DNA of 64,000 nt from an uncultured Acetobacteraceae bacterium (GTDB taxonomy: Bacteria > Pseudomonadota > Alphaproteobacteria > Acetobacterales > Acetobacteraceae). The stretch lies in contig CALTUD010000001.1 of NCBI GenBank assembly GCA_943912335.1, positions 62,001 through 126,000 on the forward strand, in the 5' to 3' direction. Positions 1 through 8,289 of the stretch are shown here, piece after piece. Position 1 is the stretch's first letter. Each line of letters starts with the position of its first letter. The position numbers and the translations under genes are program-made. The notes beneath the pieces were generated by a model, which was not told the origin of the DNA, did not search any database, and saw nothing but the letters and a program-made list of their open reading frames with translations.

Positions 1-290
1 TCGCGCCGATCGTGCCGGCGGCCGAGATCGGCCATCCGCAGAAGGGGGCGATCACCCTGACCGTGGACGGCGTGCTGCGTCAGACCGGCGATCTGGCGGA
101 CATGATCTGGAGCGTGGCCGAGGCGATCGCGTTTCTGTCGCGCTTCGTGTCGCTGGCGCCGGGCGATCTGGTCATGACCGGGACGCCGGCGGGGGTGGGG
201 CCGGTGAAACCGGGCGAACGGATCGTCGGCGCGTGTTCCGGCGACGGGTTCGATCTGGGCGAGATCGCCGTCCGGTATGGAGCGGCCTGA
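1..290 (+). CDS. Fumarylacetoacetate hydrolase family protein, C-terminal part
   Basis: The 5' end lies outside the window; the reading frame is open from base 3 and closes with TGA at 288-290. The visible 95 or so residues carry the C-terminal signature of the FAH/MhpD fold: a strand with LTVDGVLRQ, the helix DLADMIWSVAEAIAFLS, and the closing loop LAPGDLVMTGTPAGVGPVKPG, which in the family lines the substrate pocket. Family members hydrolyse or decarboxylate acyl-pyruvate-type diketo acids using a Mg ion held by acidic residues in the missing N-terminal half. The SDR gene begins 2 bp downstream, so the two are probably co-transcribed. The exact substrate cannot be told from this fragment. 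Confidence 0.85.
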   Translation, partial: APIVPAAEIGHPQKGAITLTVDGVLRQTGDLADMIWSVAEAIAFLSRFVSLAPGDLVMTGTPAGVGPVKPGERIVGACSGDGFDLGEIAVRYGAA

Positions 291-292
291 TC

Positions 293-1006
293 ATGCTGGT
301 GGTGGTCACGGGTGGGTCTCGCGGTCTCGGTGCCGCCTTCGCGCGGGCGCTGCTGGCACGCGGCGATACGGTGGTCGCGGCTGCGCGCGGCCAGGCGCCG
401 CTGGAGCATCCGAACCTGCACTGGGTTCCGGCGGATCTGTCCGATCCGGCGCATGCCGGCGACTGGATCGAGCAGGCGCTGGCGCCCTTGCCGCCGTTCG
501 AGCGCGCGTCGCTGATCCTGAATGCCGGCATGATCGACCCGCTCTGCCCGGTCGCAGCTCTTCCGGTTGATGCGCTCGACACTCATCTGCGCGTCAACCT
601 CACCGGGCCGATGCTCAGCACGGCGGCGTTCCTGCGCGCCACCGAAGGCTGGGGTGCCGACCGGCGCGTGCTGGCGATCTCGTCCGGGGCCGGGCGACGC
701 GGCGTGCCGCACTGGTCTGCCTATTGCGCCGCCAAGGCCGGCCTCGACGGCTTCATCCGCGCCCTGGCGAGCGAGGCGGATGTGCGCGCCGTGTCGATGG
801 CGCCCGGTCTGGTGGATACGGCGATGCAGGAGATCGTGCGCACGGTGGACACGCCGACGCGTTCGCGTTTCCAGCACGCGCACGAGACCGGCGGGCTGGC
901 GAGCCCCGATTCCGTCGCCGCACGCCTGATCGAGCATCTCGACTCAGAAGCGTTCGGCGACAAGGTCGTGGACGACATCCGCGAGCTGGATCCGCGCGGA
1001 GTTTGA
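293..1006 (+). CDS. Short-chain dehydrogenase/reductase (SDR)
   Basis: A 237-residue classical SDR. The N-terminus gives the Rossmann nucleotide motif VTGGSRGLG (TGxxxGxG form), LNAG lies near residue 80, and the active site is SSGAG followed by YCAAK (catalytic Tyr and Lys). The ATG at 293 is preferred over upstream codons of the same frame because only it puts the first beta strand (LVVVTGG) at the N-terminus as in the family. It follows the hydrolase stop by 2 bp, which suggests one transcript and perhaps one catabolic route. The order of genes and small size resemble sepiapterin-reductase/benzil-reductase-like SDRs, but the substrate is not predictable from sequence. Confidence 0.85.
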   Translation: MLVVVTGGSRGLGAAFARALLARGDTVVAAARGQAPLEHPNLHWVPADLSDPAHAGDWIEQALAPLPPFERASLILNAGMIDPLCPVAALPVDALDTHLRVNLTGPMLSTAAFLRATEGWGADRRVLAISSGAGRRGVPHWSAYCAAKAGLDGFIRALASEADVRAVSMAPGLVDTAMQEIVRTVDTPTRSRFQHAHETGGLASPDSVAARLIEHLDSEAFGDKVVDDIRELDPRGV

Positions 1007-1045
1007 AGGCTCGGCGCGAGGGATAGGGGTTTCGCTCCCGCTCTC

Positions 1046-1061
1046 GCACAATATCTTGTGG
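1046..1061. promoter_or_regulatory. NrdR-box-like palindrome upstream of nrdB
   Basis: GCACAATATCTTGTGG contains CACAA-TATC-TTGTG and closely resembles the NrdR box family (acaCwATATwGtgt type). It lies about 150 bp before the ribonucleotide reductase gene, where NrdR repressor sites are expected. NrdR normally binds two boxes about 31 bp apart; I found only this one, so the assignment is tentative. Confidence 0.45.
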
Positions 1062-1213
1062 ATAGACGAACGATCCCCGGTTTCCCGCCAGGGCGCTCTG
1101 CGGCATAGTCCGGCCCGCGCCCGACACTCTCGCGAGTCCCGGGCAAATCCTTCCGATCGCATGCGAGACGCCGTTTCGGCGGACGCTGCGGCTTGCTTTT
1201 GGAGCGTCACGTC

Positions 1214-2245
1214 ATGGACCAAGCCGTTGGGGAAACCAGGTTCGACCTGCTGACCGCGAACCCGGTCTATAAGCCGTTCCGTTATCCCTGGGCCTATGAG
1301 GCCTGGCACACGCAGCAGCGCGTGCATTGGCTGCCGGAGGAGGTTCCGCTGGCCGACGACGTCAAGGACTGGCACCGCAACCTGTCCGATGGCGAGCGCA
1401 ATCTCGTCACGCAGATCTTCCGCTTCTTCACGCAGTCCGACGTGGAAGTGAACAACTGCTACATGAAGCACTACAGCCAGGTCTTCAAACCGACCGAAGT
1501 GCTGATGATGCTGTCCGCCTTCTCCAATATCGAGACGGTGCACATCGCGGCATACAGCCATCTGCTCGACACCATCGGCATGCCGGAGCAGGAATACTCG
1601 GCCTTCCTCCAATACAAGGAGATGAAGGACAAGTACGATTACATGCAGGGGTTCTCGGTCGACAGCAAGCACGAGATCGCCAAGACGCTGGCTGCGTTCG
1701 GCGCCTTCACCGAAGGCCTTCAGCTCTTTGCCTCGTTCGCGATCCTGCTGAACTTCCCGCGCTTCAACAAGCTCAAGGGCATGGGTCAGATCGTGACCTG
1801 GTCGGTGCGCGACGAGACGCTGCACTGCCTGTCCGTGATCCGCCTGTTCCGCACCTTCGTGCAGGAGAATCCGGAGATCTGGACCGACCAGCTCCGTGCG
1901 GAGCTGAGCGAGATCTGCGCCACCATCGTGCATCACGAGGACGCATTCATCGACCTCGCCTTCGAACTGGGTCCGGTGGAAGGGCTCGATGCGGCACAGG
2001 TGAAGCAGTATATCCGCTTCATCGCCGATCGCCGCCTGATCCAGCTCGGACTGGAACCGCTCTACAACGTCGCCAGCAACCCGCTGCCCTGGCTGGACGA
2101 TCTGCTGAACGCCGTCGAGCACGCCAACTTCTTCGAGAACCGTTCCACCGAGTACAGTCGCGCCTCCACCTCCGGTACCTGGGAGGAGGCGTTCTCCTCT
2201 TCCATCGGCGCCGACTGGCATGAGGAAACATCGGTTCCGGCCTGA
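1214..2245 (+). CDS. nrdB: Ribonucleoside-diphosphate reductase class Ia, beta subunit
   Basis: The R2 subunit (343 aa) houses the diiron-tyrosyl radical that starts reduction of ribonucleotides to deoxyribonucleotides in the R1 partner. All expected ligands are visible with E. coli spacing: Asp76, Glu107, His110 and radical Tyr114 (motif ETVHIAAY), then Glu167 (FTEGLQL), Glu201 and His204 (RDETLH). The start at ATG 1214 is chosen because GGAG sits about 9 bases upstream; the longer frame beginning at a TTG lacks a site. The end GTWEEAF plus a short tail is typical of the short alphaproteobacterial R2 type. nrdA is not in the window, so the two subunits are encoded apart or nrdA is elsewhere. 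A NrdR-like box lies upstream. Confidence 0.96.
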   Translation: MDQAVGETRFDLLTANPVYKPFRYPWAYEAWHTQQRVHWLPEEVPLADDVKDWHRNLSDGERNLVTQIFRFFTQSDVEVNNCYMKHYSQVFKPTEVLMMLSAFSNIETVHIAAYSHLLDTIGMPEQEYSAFLQYKEMKDKYDYMQGFSVDSKHEIAKTLAAFGAFTEGLQLFASFAILLNFPRFNKLKGMGQIVTWSVRDETLHCLSVIRLFRTFVQENPEIWTDQLRAELSEICATIVHHEDAFIDLAFELGPVEGLDAAQVKQYIRFIADRRLIQLGLEPLYNVASNPLPWLDDLLNAVEHANFFENRSTEYSRASTSGTWEEAFSSSIGADWHEETSVPA

Positions 2246-2341
2246 TCCCGGCGGTGGCGAGCGGCCGAAACCCGTTCGTCACCAGACCGTTTGGTTCTTT
2301 TGCCGCAGGTGACCTGTCGCCTCGGCAAAAGGAGACAAGCC

Positions 2342-2704
2342 ATGGACCGTCCGCTCGAAATCGCCTTCCACAATCTGCAGCGCTCCGAGTCGCTCGAAGA
2401 GGAGATCAGGGCGCAGGTCGAGAAGCTGGAAGCGCGCTACGGGCGATTGATCGGTTGTCGCGTGTCCGTGGAGGCGCTGCATCAGCAGCACCAGACCGGA
2501 AACTCCTACGAAGTCCACATCACCTTCTCCGTTCCGGGCCAGGAGATCGTGGTCTCGCACGAGCCGCATCATGCCAAGGAGCGTCGCGCACACCCGGACG
2601 TGCGCAGTGCCACCAAGGAAGCCTTCAAGGCGGCGGAACGGCGTCTGGAGAGCTACAAGAGCCAGAAGCGCTCGAACGACAAGATCAAGCAGGACGTCGT
2701 CTGA
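2342..2704 (+). CDS. hpf: Short ribosome hibernation promoting factor (HPF/RaiA, S30AE family)
   Basis: A 120-residue S30AE-domain protein. The beta-alpha-beta-beta-beta-alpha pattern is clear: PLEIAFHNLQRSESLEEEI, the helix AQVEKLEARYGRL, then YEVHITFSVPGQEIVVS and the C-terminal helix KEAFKAAERRLESYK. Family members bind the decoding centre of idle 30S subunits and stabilise inactive ribosomes in stationary phase. It has only the N-terminal domain, as in short HPF/YfiA, and lacks the extra C-terminal dimerisation domain of long HPF, which many alphaproteobacteria have. ATG 2342 follows GGAG at 2331-2334. It lies 96 bp after nrdB and may be transcribed with it or from its own promoter. Confidence 0.85.
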   Translation: MDRPLEIAFHNLQRSESLEEEIRAQVEKLEARYGRLIGCRVSVEALHQQHQTGNSYEVHITFSVPGQEIVVSHEPHHAKERRAHPDVRSATKEAFKAAERRLESYKSQKRSNDKIKQDVV

Positions 2705-2787
2705 ACACAGGTTCGCGCGGTGTCGGTGCGTTTGCCCGGCACCGCATCTGCGCTGGGAGTCGCTGTCGCGGCGTGTCGTCTCGCCCG

Positions 2788-3687
2788 TCACGGATCGCGT
2801 CGGAGCTGCTCCGCAAGCATGTCGATGAAGCAGCGCACGTGGGTGCCGACATGTCGCCTGGATGGGTACACGACATGGATGTCCAGGGCCGTCGTCGCAT
2901 GGTCCGGGAGAATACGCTCCAGAACGCCGCGATGCAGAGACGCGGCGAAGGCGAAATCCGGTCCGAACGCGATGCCCGCACCGGAGACGGCGGCTTTGAC
3001 GAGCACATCGACGGAGTCGGCACGCAGACGGACACCGGCCTCGTTCTCGATCGTCGTGGCTCGGCCGTCGGGATCGACGAAACGCCAATCGCCGGGCGAG
3101 GTCGCGCCGGCAAAGACGAGCCGGTCGAAATCCCGCAACTGTTCGGCCGTGGCCGGGCGGAAGCGGCGGTCCAGATAGGCGGGCGAGGCGCAGGCGATCA
3201 GGCGGCATGTGCCGACCCGTCTGGCCACGAGGCTCGATTCCGCCATCTCGCCGATGCGAATGGCGAGATCGAACCCGCCTGCGACCAGATCGGTAAGCCG
3301 GTTCTCGGCCGTCATGTCGATCCGCACCCGGGGATAGCGTAAGGCGAAGGCGGCCAGGAATGGGCCGAGCCGGTGGGTGGCGAAGGTGGGCGGCGCCGCG
3401 ATCCGCAATGTGCCGCTCGGCTCGCCGTCTGCGTCCCGCGCGGCGCGGTCGGCCTCGTCCACCGCATTCAGAATGGCGCGAACGCGCTTGTAATAGAGAT
3501 CGCCCGCTTCGGTGGGATGCAGACGCCGCGTCGTCCTGTGCAGGAGCCGCGTCCGCAGATTCGTCTCGAGTGCCGCGAGGTGTTTCCCGGCCATCGCCGG
3601 GGTCATGCCGAGAATGCGGGCGGCGGCGGCGATGCTGCCGCGCTCGACCGCTTCCGTGAATACCCGAAATCCCGTCAGCCGGTCCAT
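2788..3687 (-). CDS. LysR family transcriptional regulator
   Basis: A 299-residue LysR regulator. Residues 1-60 form the winged helix-turn-helix (MDRLTGFRVFTEAVERGSIAAAARILG, then LHRTTRRLHPTEAG); the rest is the periplasmic-binding-like effector domain. The start at 3687 gives the standard MDRL N-terminus; upstream in-frame codons would add 26 residues without homology character. It is divergent from the alpha/beta hydrolase at 3798 with a 110-bp shared region, the usual layout for a LysR protein that controls its neighbour and itself. The effector is unknown. It resembles the large LysR group that represses oxidoreductase or hydrolase genes in proteobacteria. Confidence 0.92.
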   Translation of the reverse strand: MDRLTGFRVFTEAVERGSIAAAARILGMTPAMAGKHLAALETNLRTRLLHRTTRRLHPTEAGDLYYKRVRAILNAVDEADRAARDADGEPSGTLRIAAPPTFATHRLGPFLAAFALRYPRVRIDMTAENRLTDLVAGGFDLAIRIGEMAESSLVARRVGTCRLIACASPAYLDRRFRPATAEQLRDFDRLVFAGATSPGDWRFVDPDGRATTIENEAGVRLRADSVDVLVKAAVSGAGIAFGPDFAFAASLHRGVLERILPDHATTALDIHVVYPSRRHVGTHVRCFIDMLAEQLRRDP

Positions 3688-3797
3688 TCGATCGTCCCGT
3701 GATCGAGTGCCGTCGGAAACGCGCAGATTATCGCGCGGTTCGCGGCGTCGCATCGTCTCCGCCAAGGACGGTCCCGTCCTCAGAGGAGGGATAATCG

Positions 3798-4628
3798 ATG
3801 ATGATTGACACAGGCGACGTGAAGCTCCACGCCGAGATGCGCGGCGAAGGCGATGTCGCCATCCTGTTCCTGCATTATTGGGGCGGAACCGCCGAAACCT
3901 GGTCGGCGGTCGCCGAAGCGCTGCCGAATGGCGTCCGCGGGATCGCCCTGGACGCGCGCGGTTGGGGCGGGTCCGATCGCCCTGACACCGGCTACGACAT
4001 CCGCACCATGGCCGACGACGTGCTGGCGGCGATCGATGCGCTCAGGCTGGAGCGTTTCCTTCTCGTGGGTCACTCCATGGGCGGCAAGGTGGCGCAGCTG
4101 GTGGCGTCGCGGCGGCCGCGGGGGCTGATCGGTCTGGTTCTGGTGGCGCCGTCGCCGGCCCAGGGCAAGATACTGCCGACAGAGCAGCGCGCGGCGATGC
4201 GAGCGGCGTATCTGAGCGAGGAGGCCGCCGCCTTCACGGTGGATCACGTTCTGGGCGGCGCGTCGCTGCCGTCGGAGGTGCGGGCGCGGGTGATCGCCGG
4301 CAGTCTTGCAGGCGCGGCCGAGGCCAAGGAGGCCTGGCCCGCGCACGCTATCGCGGAGGATGTCAGCGAGGATCTGCCTCGGATCGCCGTTCCGGTTCTG
4401 GTGATCGGCGGCGGCGCCGACCAGGTCGATACGGTGGAGATGCTGCAAAGCGTGGTGGTGCCGTCGCTGCCGGGGGCGGTGCTGGAGATCGTGGACGGGG
4501 CCGGACATCTGCTGCCGCTCGAAGCGCCGTCGCACGTAACGAGACTGATCGCGGGGTGGCTGGACCGTTGCGTCAGCGCAGGGACAGTGCCGCACCGTGG
4601 CGCAGAACCGCCTCCGCCTCGTCGGTGA
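3798..4628 (+). CDS. Alpha/beta hydrolase
   Basis: A 276-residue alpha/beta-fold hydrolase without a signal peptide, so cytoplasmic. The nucleophile elbow is GHSMGG near residue 93, the oxyanion strand is LFLHYWGGTAETW, the acid is probably the Asp of GGADQVDT, and the catalytic His is in GAGHLLPLEAP. A strong ribosome site (GAGGAGGG) sits 7 bases before tandem ATG codons at 3798 and 3801; the first is taken. It is divergent from the LysR gene. Its 3' end runs 56 bp into the 3' end of the convergent methyltransferase gene, so the last residues (after AGWLDRCV) may be a run-on created by loss of an earlier stop. The substrate is not identifiable; haloperoxidase-like or esterase roles are both possible. 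Confidence 0.88.
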   Translation: MMIDTGDVKLHAEMRGEGDVAILFLHYWGGTAETWSAVAEALPNGVRGIALDARGWGGSDRPDTGYDIRTMADDVLAAIDALRLERFLLVGHSMGGKVAQLVASRRPRGLIGLVLVAPSPAQGKILPTEQRAAMRAAYLSEEAAAFTVDHVLGGASLPSEVRARVIAGSLAGAAEAKEAWPAHAIAEDVSEDLPRIAVPVLVIGGGADQVDTVEMLQSVVVPSLPGAVLEIVDGAGHLLPLEAPSHVTRLIAGWLDRCVSAGTVPHRGAEPPPPRR

Positions 4629-5361
4629 AACCGCCGTCCGGGCGGTGCAGCACCAGCCCGGGCGACACGACGCCGTCGCCGCGTCCGCCCAGCACGCCCT
4701 GCACGAGTACGATCCGCGCCGGGCGGCCGGGCTTCGGCCAGAACGGAAACAGCACGAGGTTTCCGCACCCGGACGCGAGCAGGGCGGAGGCGGCTTCGGC
4801 GTGCTGACTGGCCGGGAGCGCCAGAGTGAGGGTGCCGCGATGCGACAGACGTGCGGCCAGGGCGTCGGCCCATTCCCGGAGCGTGCCGGGCGCGGCACGG
4901 CGCGCCAGGTCGCGTCTCGGGTCGGGGGACGCCGTGGCGGCGGCGCGATGCCAGGGCGGGTTGGCGAAGGCGTGGTGGACCGCTCCTGTCTGCTCGGACC
5001 CTGAATCCTGCAGCGCCGTTTGCAACACCGGCCAATCGAGCCCGTTCGCCGAAAGATTATGTCGCGCCAGCGTCGCCATGGCCGGATCGCGCTCGATGCC
5101 GGTTCCGTGCAGACCGGTGACGCGCGCGTTCAAACACAGGAGGCCGGCCCCGGCGCCGCAACCGGCTTCCAGCACACGCTGTCCGGAGCGCGCCGGAACG
5201 GCGGCGGCCATCAGCACGGGCTCCAGCCCGGTGCGATAGGCGGCGCGATACTGGCGATAGGACACCCGGCCGCCCAGAAGGGCGCCGTCGGTGGCGAGCA
5301 ATGCGTCCGTATCGTCCTCGGGGGGCGTGCCCTGCTTGACCCACCCCGGATCGCCGCTCAT
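4573..5361 (-). CDS. TrmN6-like SAM-dependent adenine-N6 methyltransferase
   Basis: A 262-residue class I methyltransferase. SAM motif I reads VLEAGCGAGAGLLCL, the acidic residue after strand 2 is GIERD, and the catalytic NPPW motif (FANPPWHR) marks a base-N6 methylase of the COG4123/YfiC type. E. coli YfiC (TrmN6) methylates A37 of tRNA-Val; the same role is inferred here. The start ATG at 5361 has a GGCGAGG ribosome site about 6 bases upstream, which is why the longer frame from 5421 is not used. It is divergent from the polyprenyl synthase, with only 66 bp between the chosen starts, and overlaps the alpha/beta hydrolase gene tail to tail by 56 bp. Confidence 0.82.
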   Translation of the reverse strand: MSGDPGWVKQGTPPEDDTDALLATDGALLGGRVSYRQYRAAYRTGLEPVLMAAAVPARSGQRVLEAGCGAGAGLLCLNARVTGLHGTGIERDPAMATLARHNLSANGLDWPVLQTALQDSGSEQTGAVHHAFANPPWHRAAATASPDPRRDLARRAAPGTLREWADALAARLSHRGTLTLALPASQHAEAASALLASGCGNLVLFPFWPKPGRPARIVLVQGVLGGRGDGVVSPGLVLHRPDGGFTDEAEAVLRHGAALSLR

Positions 5362-5427
5362 ATGTGCCTCGCCTTCATGTGGCCGTCCGCCGCTGCCGCA
5401 AAGCATCGCCTCGAGGAGCATTCCGTT

Positions 5428-6486
5428 TTGGGCCTAGCCGACAGTCGCGACGCCAAACTGACGGAAACGCCCCAAACCTCAAGGCCGCAAGGCGAGGAAG
5501 CGTTGGCCGCCCTGTCCGCGCTTCTGGCGGACGACATGGCGGCGTGCAACCGCGCCATCGTCGCCCGGATGGACAGTCCGGTTCCGCTGATCCCGCAGCT
5601 TGCCGCCCATCTGGTGGCGGCCGGCGGCAAGCGTCTGCGTCCGCTGCTGACCCTCGCCGCGGCGCGCCTGTGCGGCTACGCGCCCGAGCCGGGACAGCCG
5701 GCCCGTCATGTCGGTCTCGCGGCCTGCGTCGAGTTCATCCACACCGCGACCCTGCTGCATGACGACGTGGTGGACGAAAGCGCGCTCCGTCGCGGCCTCG
5801 CCAGCGCCAATGCCGTGTTCGGCAATAAGGCGTCGGTTCTGGTCGGCGATTTCCTGTTCGCGCGCTCCTTTCAGCTGATGACCGAAGACGGTTCGCTGGA
5901 AGTGATGGCGATCCTGTCCCGCGCCGCCGCCACCATCGCCGAGGGTGAAGTGCTGCAGATGGCGACCCAGAACGATCTCTCCACGTCCATGGAGAAATAT
6001 CTGGAAGTGATCCACGGCAAGACCGCCGCCTTGTTCGCCGCCGCCTGCCGCGTCGGCGGCGTGGTCGCCGAGCGCCCCGCGGTGGAGGCCGATGCGCTGG
6101 ACGCCTACGGCACCAATCTCGGCATGGCGTTCCAACTCGTGGACGACGCGCTCGACTACGCAGCCGATCAGCGCACGCTGGGCAAAACGGTCGGCGACGA
6201 TTTCCGCGAAGGTAAGATCACCCTGCCGGTGCTGGCCGCGTTCCATGCCGGCAGGGACGAGGACCGGGTCTTCTGGCGCCGCGTGATCGAGCAGAGCGAA
6301 CAGACCGAGGCCGATCTCGACCACGCGCTGTCGTTGATCGACCGGACCGGTGCCATCCGCACCACGATCGAGCACGCCACCGCCTATGCGGATCGGGCGT
6401 GTGCCGCGCTTGAGATCTTCCCGGACAGTGAGGTCCGGCAGTTGCTGACCGAGGTGGCGGCTTATACGGTCAGTCGCGGGCGCTGA
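5428..6486 (+). CDS. ispB: Polyprenyl diphosphate synthase (octaprenyl/decaprenyl type)
   Basis: Builds the all-trans isoprenoid tail of ubiquinone by adding isopentenyl diphosphate units to farnesyl diphosphate. Both Asp-rich metal motifs are present: FARM LLHDDVVDES and SARM LVDDALDYAAD; GGKRLRPLLTLAAA is the usual IPP-binding stretch and the GKT after VIHGKTAALF is conserved. A TTG start at 5428 is proposed because GAGGAG at 5413-5418 stands at ideal distance, whereas the in-frame ATGs at 5362 and 5377 have no ribosome site and would lie on the divergent gene's leader. This gives 352 aa, normal for the family. Chain length (C40 or C50) cannot be read from sequence; C50 is usual in alphaproteobacteria. 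Confidence 0.92.
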   Translation: MGLADSRDAKLTETPQTSRPQGEEALAALSALLADDMAACNRAIVARMDSPVPLIPQLAAHLVAAGGKRLRPLLTLAAARLCGYAPEPGQPARHVGLAACVEFIHTATLLHDDVVDESALRRGLASANAVFGNKASVLVGDFLFARSFQLMTEDGSLEVMAILSRAAATIAEGEVLQMATQNDLSTSMEKYLEVIHGKTAALFAAACRVGGVVAERPAVEADALDAYGTNLGMAFQLVDDALDYAADQRTLGKTVGDDFREGKITLPVLAAFHAGRDEDRVFWRRVIEQSEQTEADLDHALSLIDRTGAIRTTIEHATAYADRACAALEIFPDSEVRQLLTEVAAYTVSRGR

Positions 6487-6629
6487 GCGAGATACTTATA
6501 TTTCACGATAGGGTGTTGGTGCATACATCAAACGTCCCATAGCTTCTTTGGTGCAGACGATGCCGTCGCTTTGGAGGGCAACGAGTGATAGTTGCCGGAA
6601 ACGGCAAACGTGAATCCGGCACGCTCATG

Positions 6630-7841
6630 TCAGATAAGACGACGGAAATTGGGATAGAGTGGGTGACGAATGACCATGAAGTGACTGAAGAAAAATCGCT
6701 CCCAGTCGCTGGCTTGTTGGCGATCCATGGTTGCGATATTGCCATGGCTACGGTCTCGCGAGAGATAATATTCCCGATCGTATAGATACATTCCCGAGAC
6801 TTTGTCCAATACAACATCGAATGTTGTGCTCTGAGCTGGATCAGTCACAATCGAGAAGCTAAAGGCTTTCCCCTCCCTCGCCAGATAGGAAATTTGATGC
6901 TCGTTTTCGACGCAGAGGCGTAGCACTTTTCCATCGTAGTACGAAAAGACCTTTTCATCTGTAGTATCCGAGAATTTTCCCTGATCAACAAAATCGATGA
7001 TTCCGTTCAAACTGTTCCGTACCATGAAATAATCCTGATCATCCTTCAAATAAAAATACGTCTTTATACCCCTTGCGGCATTCATCTCACTCAAAAATAT
7101 TGCCATTTCTTCATTATTAATCCACGGATCGCGCTTGCTCTTTTCGTGGCTGAGCGCGACGCAGATGGCGATACTCTCAGCAATCAACGCTTTCTTTCTA
7201 TCATCGGCGAGGCCAACACTTTCCTCGCGATGTAATATTTCTAAATTTGAGTCGATCAGATAATAGACAGGCCGATGGATGGGCGTGATTGGTTCGCCGC
7301 CATATCCGGCGGTTATCATCCGGTTCGTATGTTCAACATGCTCCATTCCCCAACCGCGAAACCGGGAATCCATATATCCGACATTCTCAAGGCATTCGGA
7401 TGAGAATCCCGCACATTGTGCCGAAACATGCTCTGATTTGTATGGACGTTCCGGGGTGCCGGTACCGTCCCTAAATAATCCGGTTCCCCAATACCGGGCG
7501 GCGAGATTCACGTGGCCCCACCGAGCGATAGCGCGAATCCAGTTGCCTTCCCAACCATCCTCAAGTGGAAAGGTATCGTCTTCTAGAACAATAATTATGT
7601 CTGATTTTGCGATAACCTTAAGATAGTAGAGTGCTCTATTTTTGTTCCAAGCAATTCCTCTATTGCTAGATGTTATTATTTTTACTCCGATGTGCCCGAC
7701 TGAAATGGCGGTATTATCTTTTGATCCGTCATCAACGACAACGAGTTCGTAATTTTCTCTCGTATGCATGCGGACCTTTGCGATGGTCTGCAACAGTGTT
7801 TCAACGCGGTTGTAAGTGCAAATAGCTATACCGAGCTTCAT
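6630..7841 (-). CDS. Family 2 glycosyltransferase, AT-rich
   Basis: About 403 aa. Residues 1-110 form a GT-A nucleotide-sugar domain: KLGIAICTYNR, the ELVVVDDGSKDNT strand-loop, and VLEDDTFPL as the metal-binding acidic motif. FRGWGMEHVEHTNR near residue 180 matches the C-terminal GT7-like galactosyltransferase helix. The last 150 or so residues are not recognised. It probably transfers a sugar to a surface polysaccharide. The start ATG 7841 follows a GGAAATAAG stretch; an in-frame ATG further upstream is possible. Base composition is far more AT-rich than the rest of the window and codons such as ATA, AAT and TTT are common, so recent acquisition is likely. No export or polymerase genes accompany it, so its acceptor is unknown. 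Confidence 0.85.
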   Translation of the reverse strand: MKLGIAICTYNRVETLLQTIAKVRMHTRENYELVVVDDGSKDNTAISVGHIGVKIITSSNRGIAWNKNRALYYLKVIAKSDIIIVLEDDTFPLEDGWEGNWIRAIARWGHVNLAARYWGTGLFRDGTGTPERPYKSEHVSAQCAGFSSECLENVGYMDSRFRGWGMEHVEHTNRMITAGYGGEPITPIHRPVYYLIDSNLEILHREESVGLADDRKKALIAESIAICVALSHEKSKRDPWINNEEMAIFLSEMNAARGIKTYFYLKDDQDYFMVRNSLNGIIDFVDQGKFSDTTDEKVFSYYDGKVLRLCVENEHQISYLAREGKAFSFSIVTDPAQSTTFDVVLDKVSGMYLYDREYYLSRDRSHGNIATMDRQQASDWERFFFSHFMVIRHPLYPNFRRLI

Positions 7842-8289
7842 CTTATTTCCACACGAGGGGGCAGTGTCTGAGATCTCTCCAACCATGATACCATATAAGC
7901 TTGCTCTCATCATATCCTGGTGGATATGGTGAATGGTGTTGTAACGTATGGCGGCACCTCTCAGCAATATTGTGTCTTCAAGCTAATATTTCTCAGTTCA
8001 ACTGACGCTTTTGCTAATAGCTGCAGTAAAATTTAAAAAACATATGCAGCACTTATCTTATAAAAGTGTCTTCAAGATAGTAATTTACATTGTAAAAGAT
8101 TTCTATAAAATGAAATATCATATTCTACTTATAAATATATGATATAAGTCAATATATTGACGAAATTGGCTAAATGATGTAGATATGTATATTTAGTATT
8201 ACAGTAGAATATTATGGATATCAACTGCATAATGTTTGGAGTTTGGCAGAAATAGACTCGATTTGAGATCAAAATATCAAACATTTCGG
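7842..8289. other. AT-rich intergenic patch, no gene seen
   Basis: This 450-bp stretch between the glycosyltransferase start and the decayed discoidin gene is strikingly AT-rich, densest at about 7980-8280, in a window that is otherwise GC-rich. Stops are frequent in all frames and I see no gene, tRNA or terminal repeat. It probably holds the glycosyltransferase promoter. Together with that gene it looks like a foreign insert, but no integrase, IS ends or target duplication were found. Confidence 0.6.

Noticed and set aside
944..2221. 425-residue minus-strand frame opposite nrdB
   Set aside because: Antisense to a clear ribonucleotide reductase gene; no domain recognised and no ribosome site.
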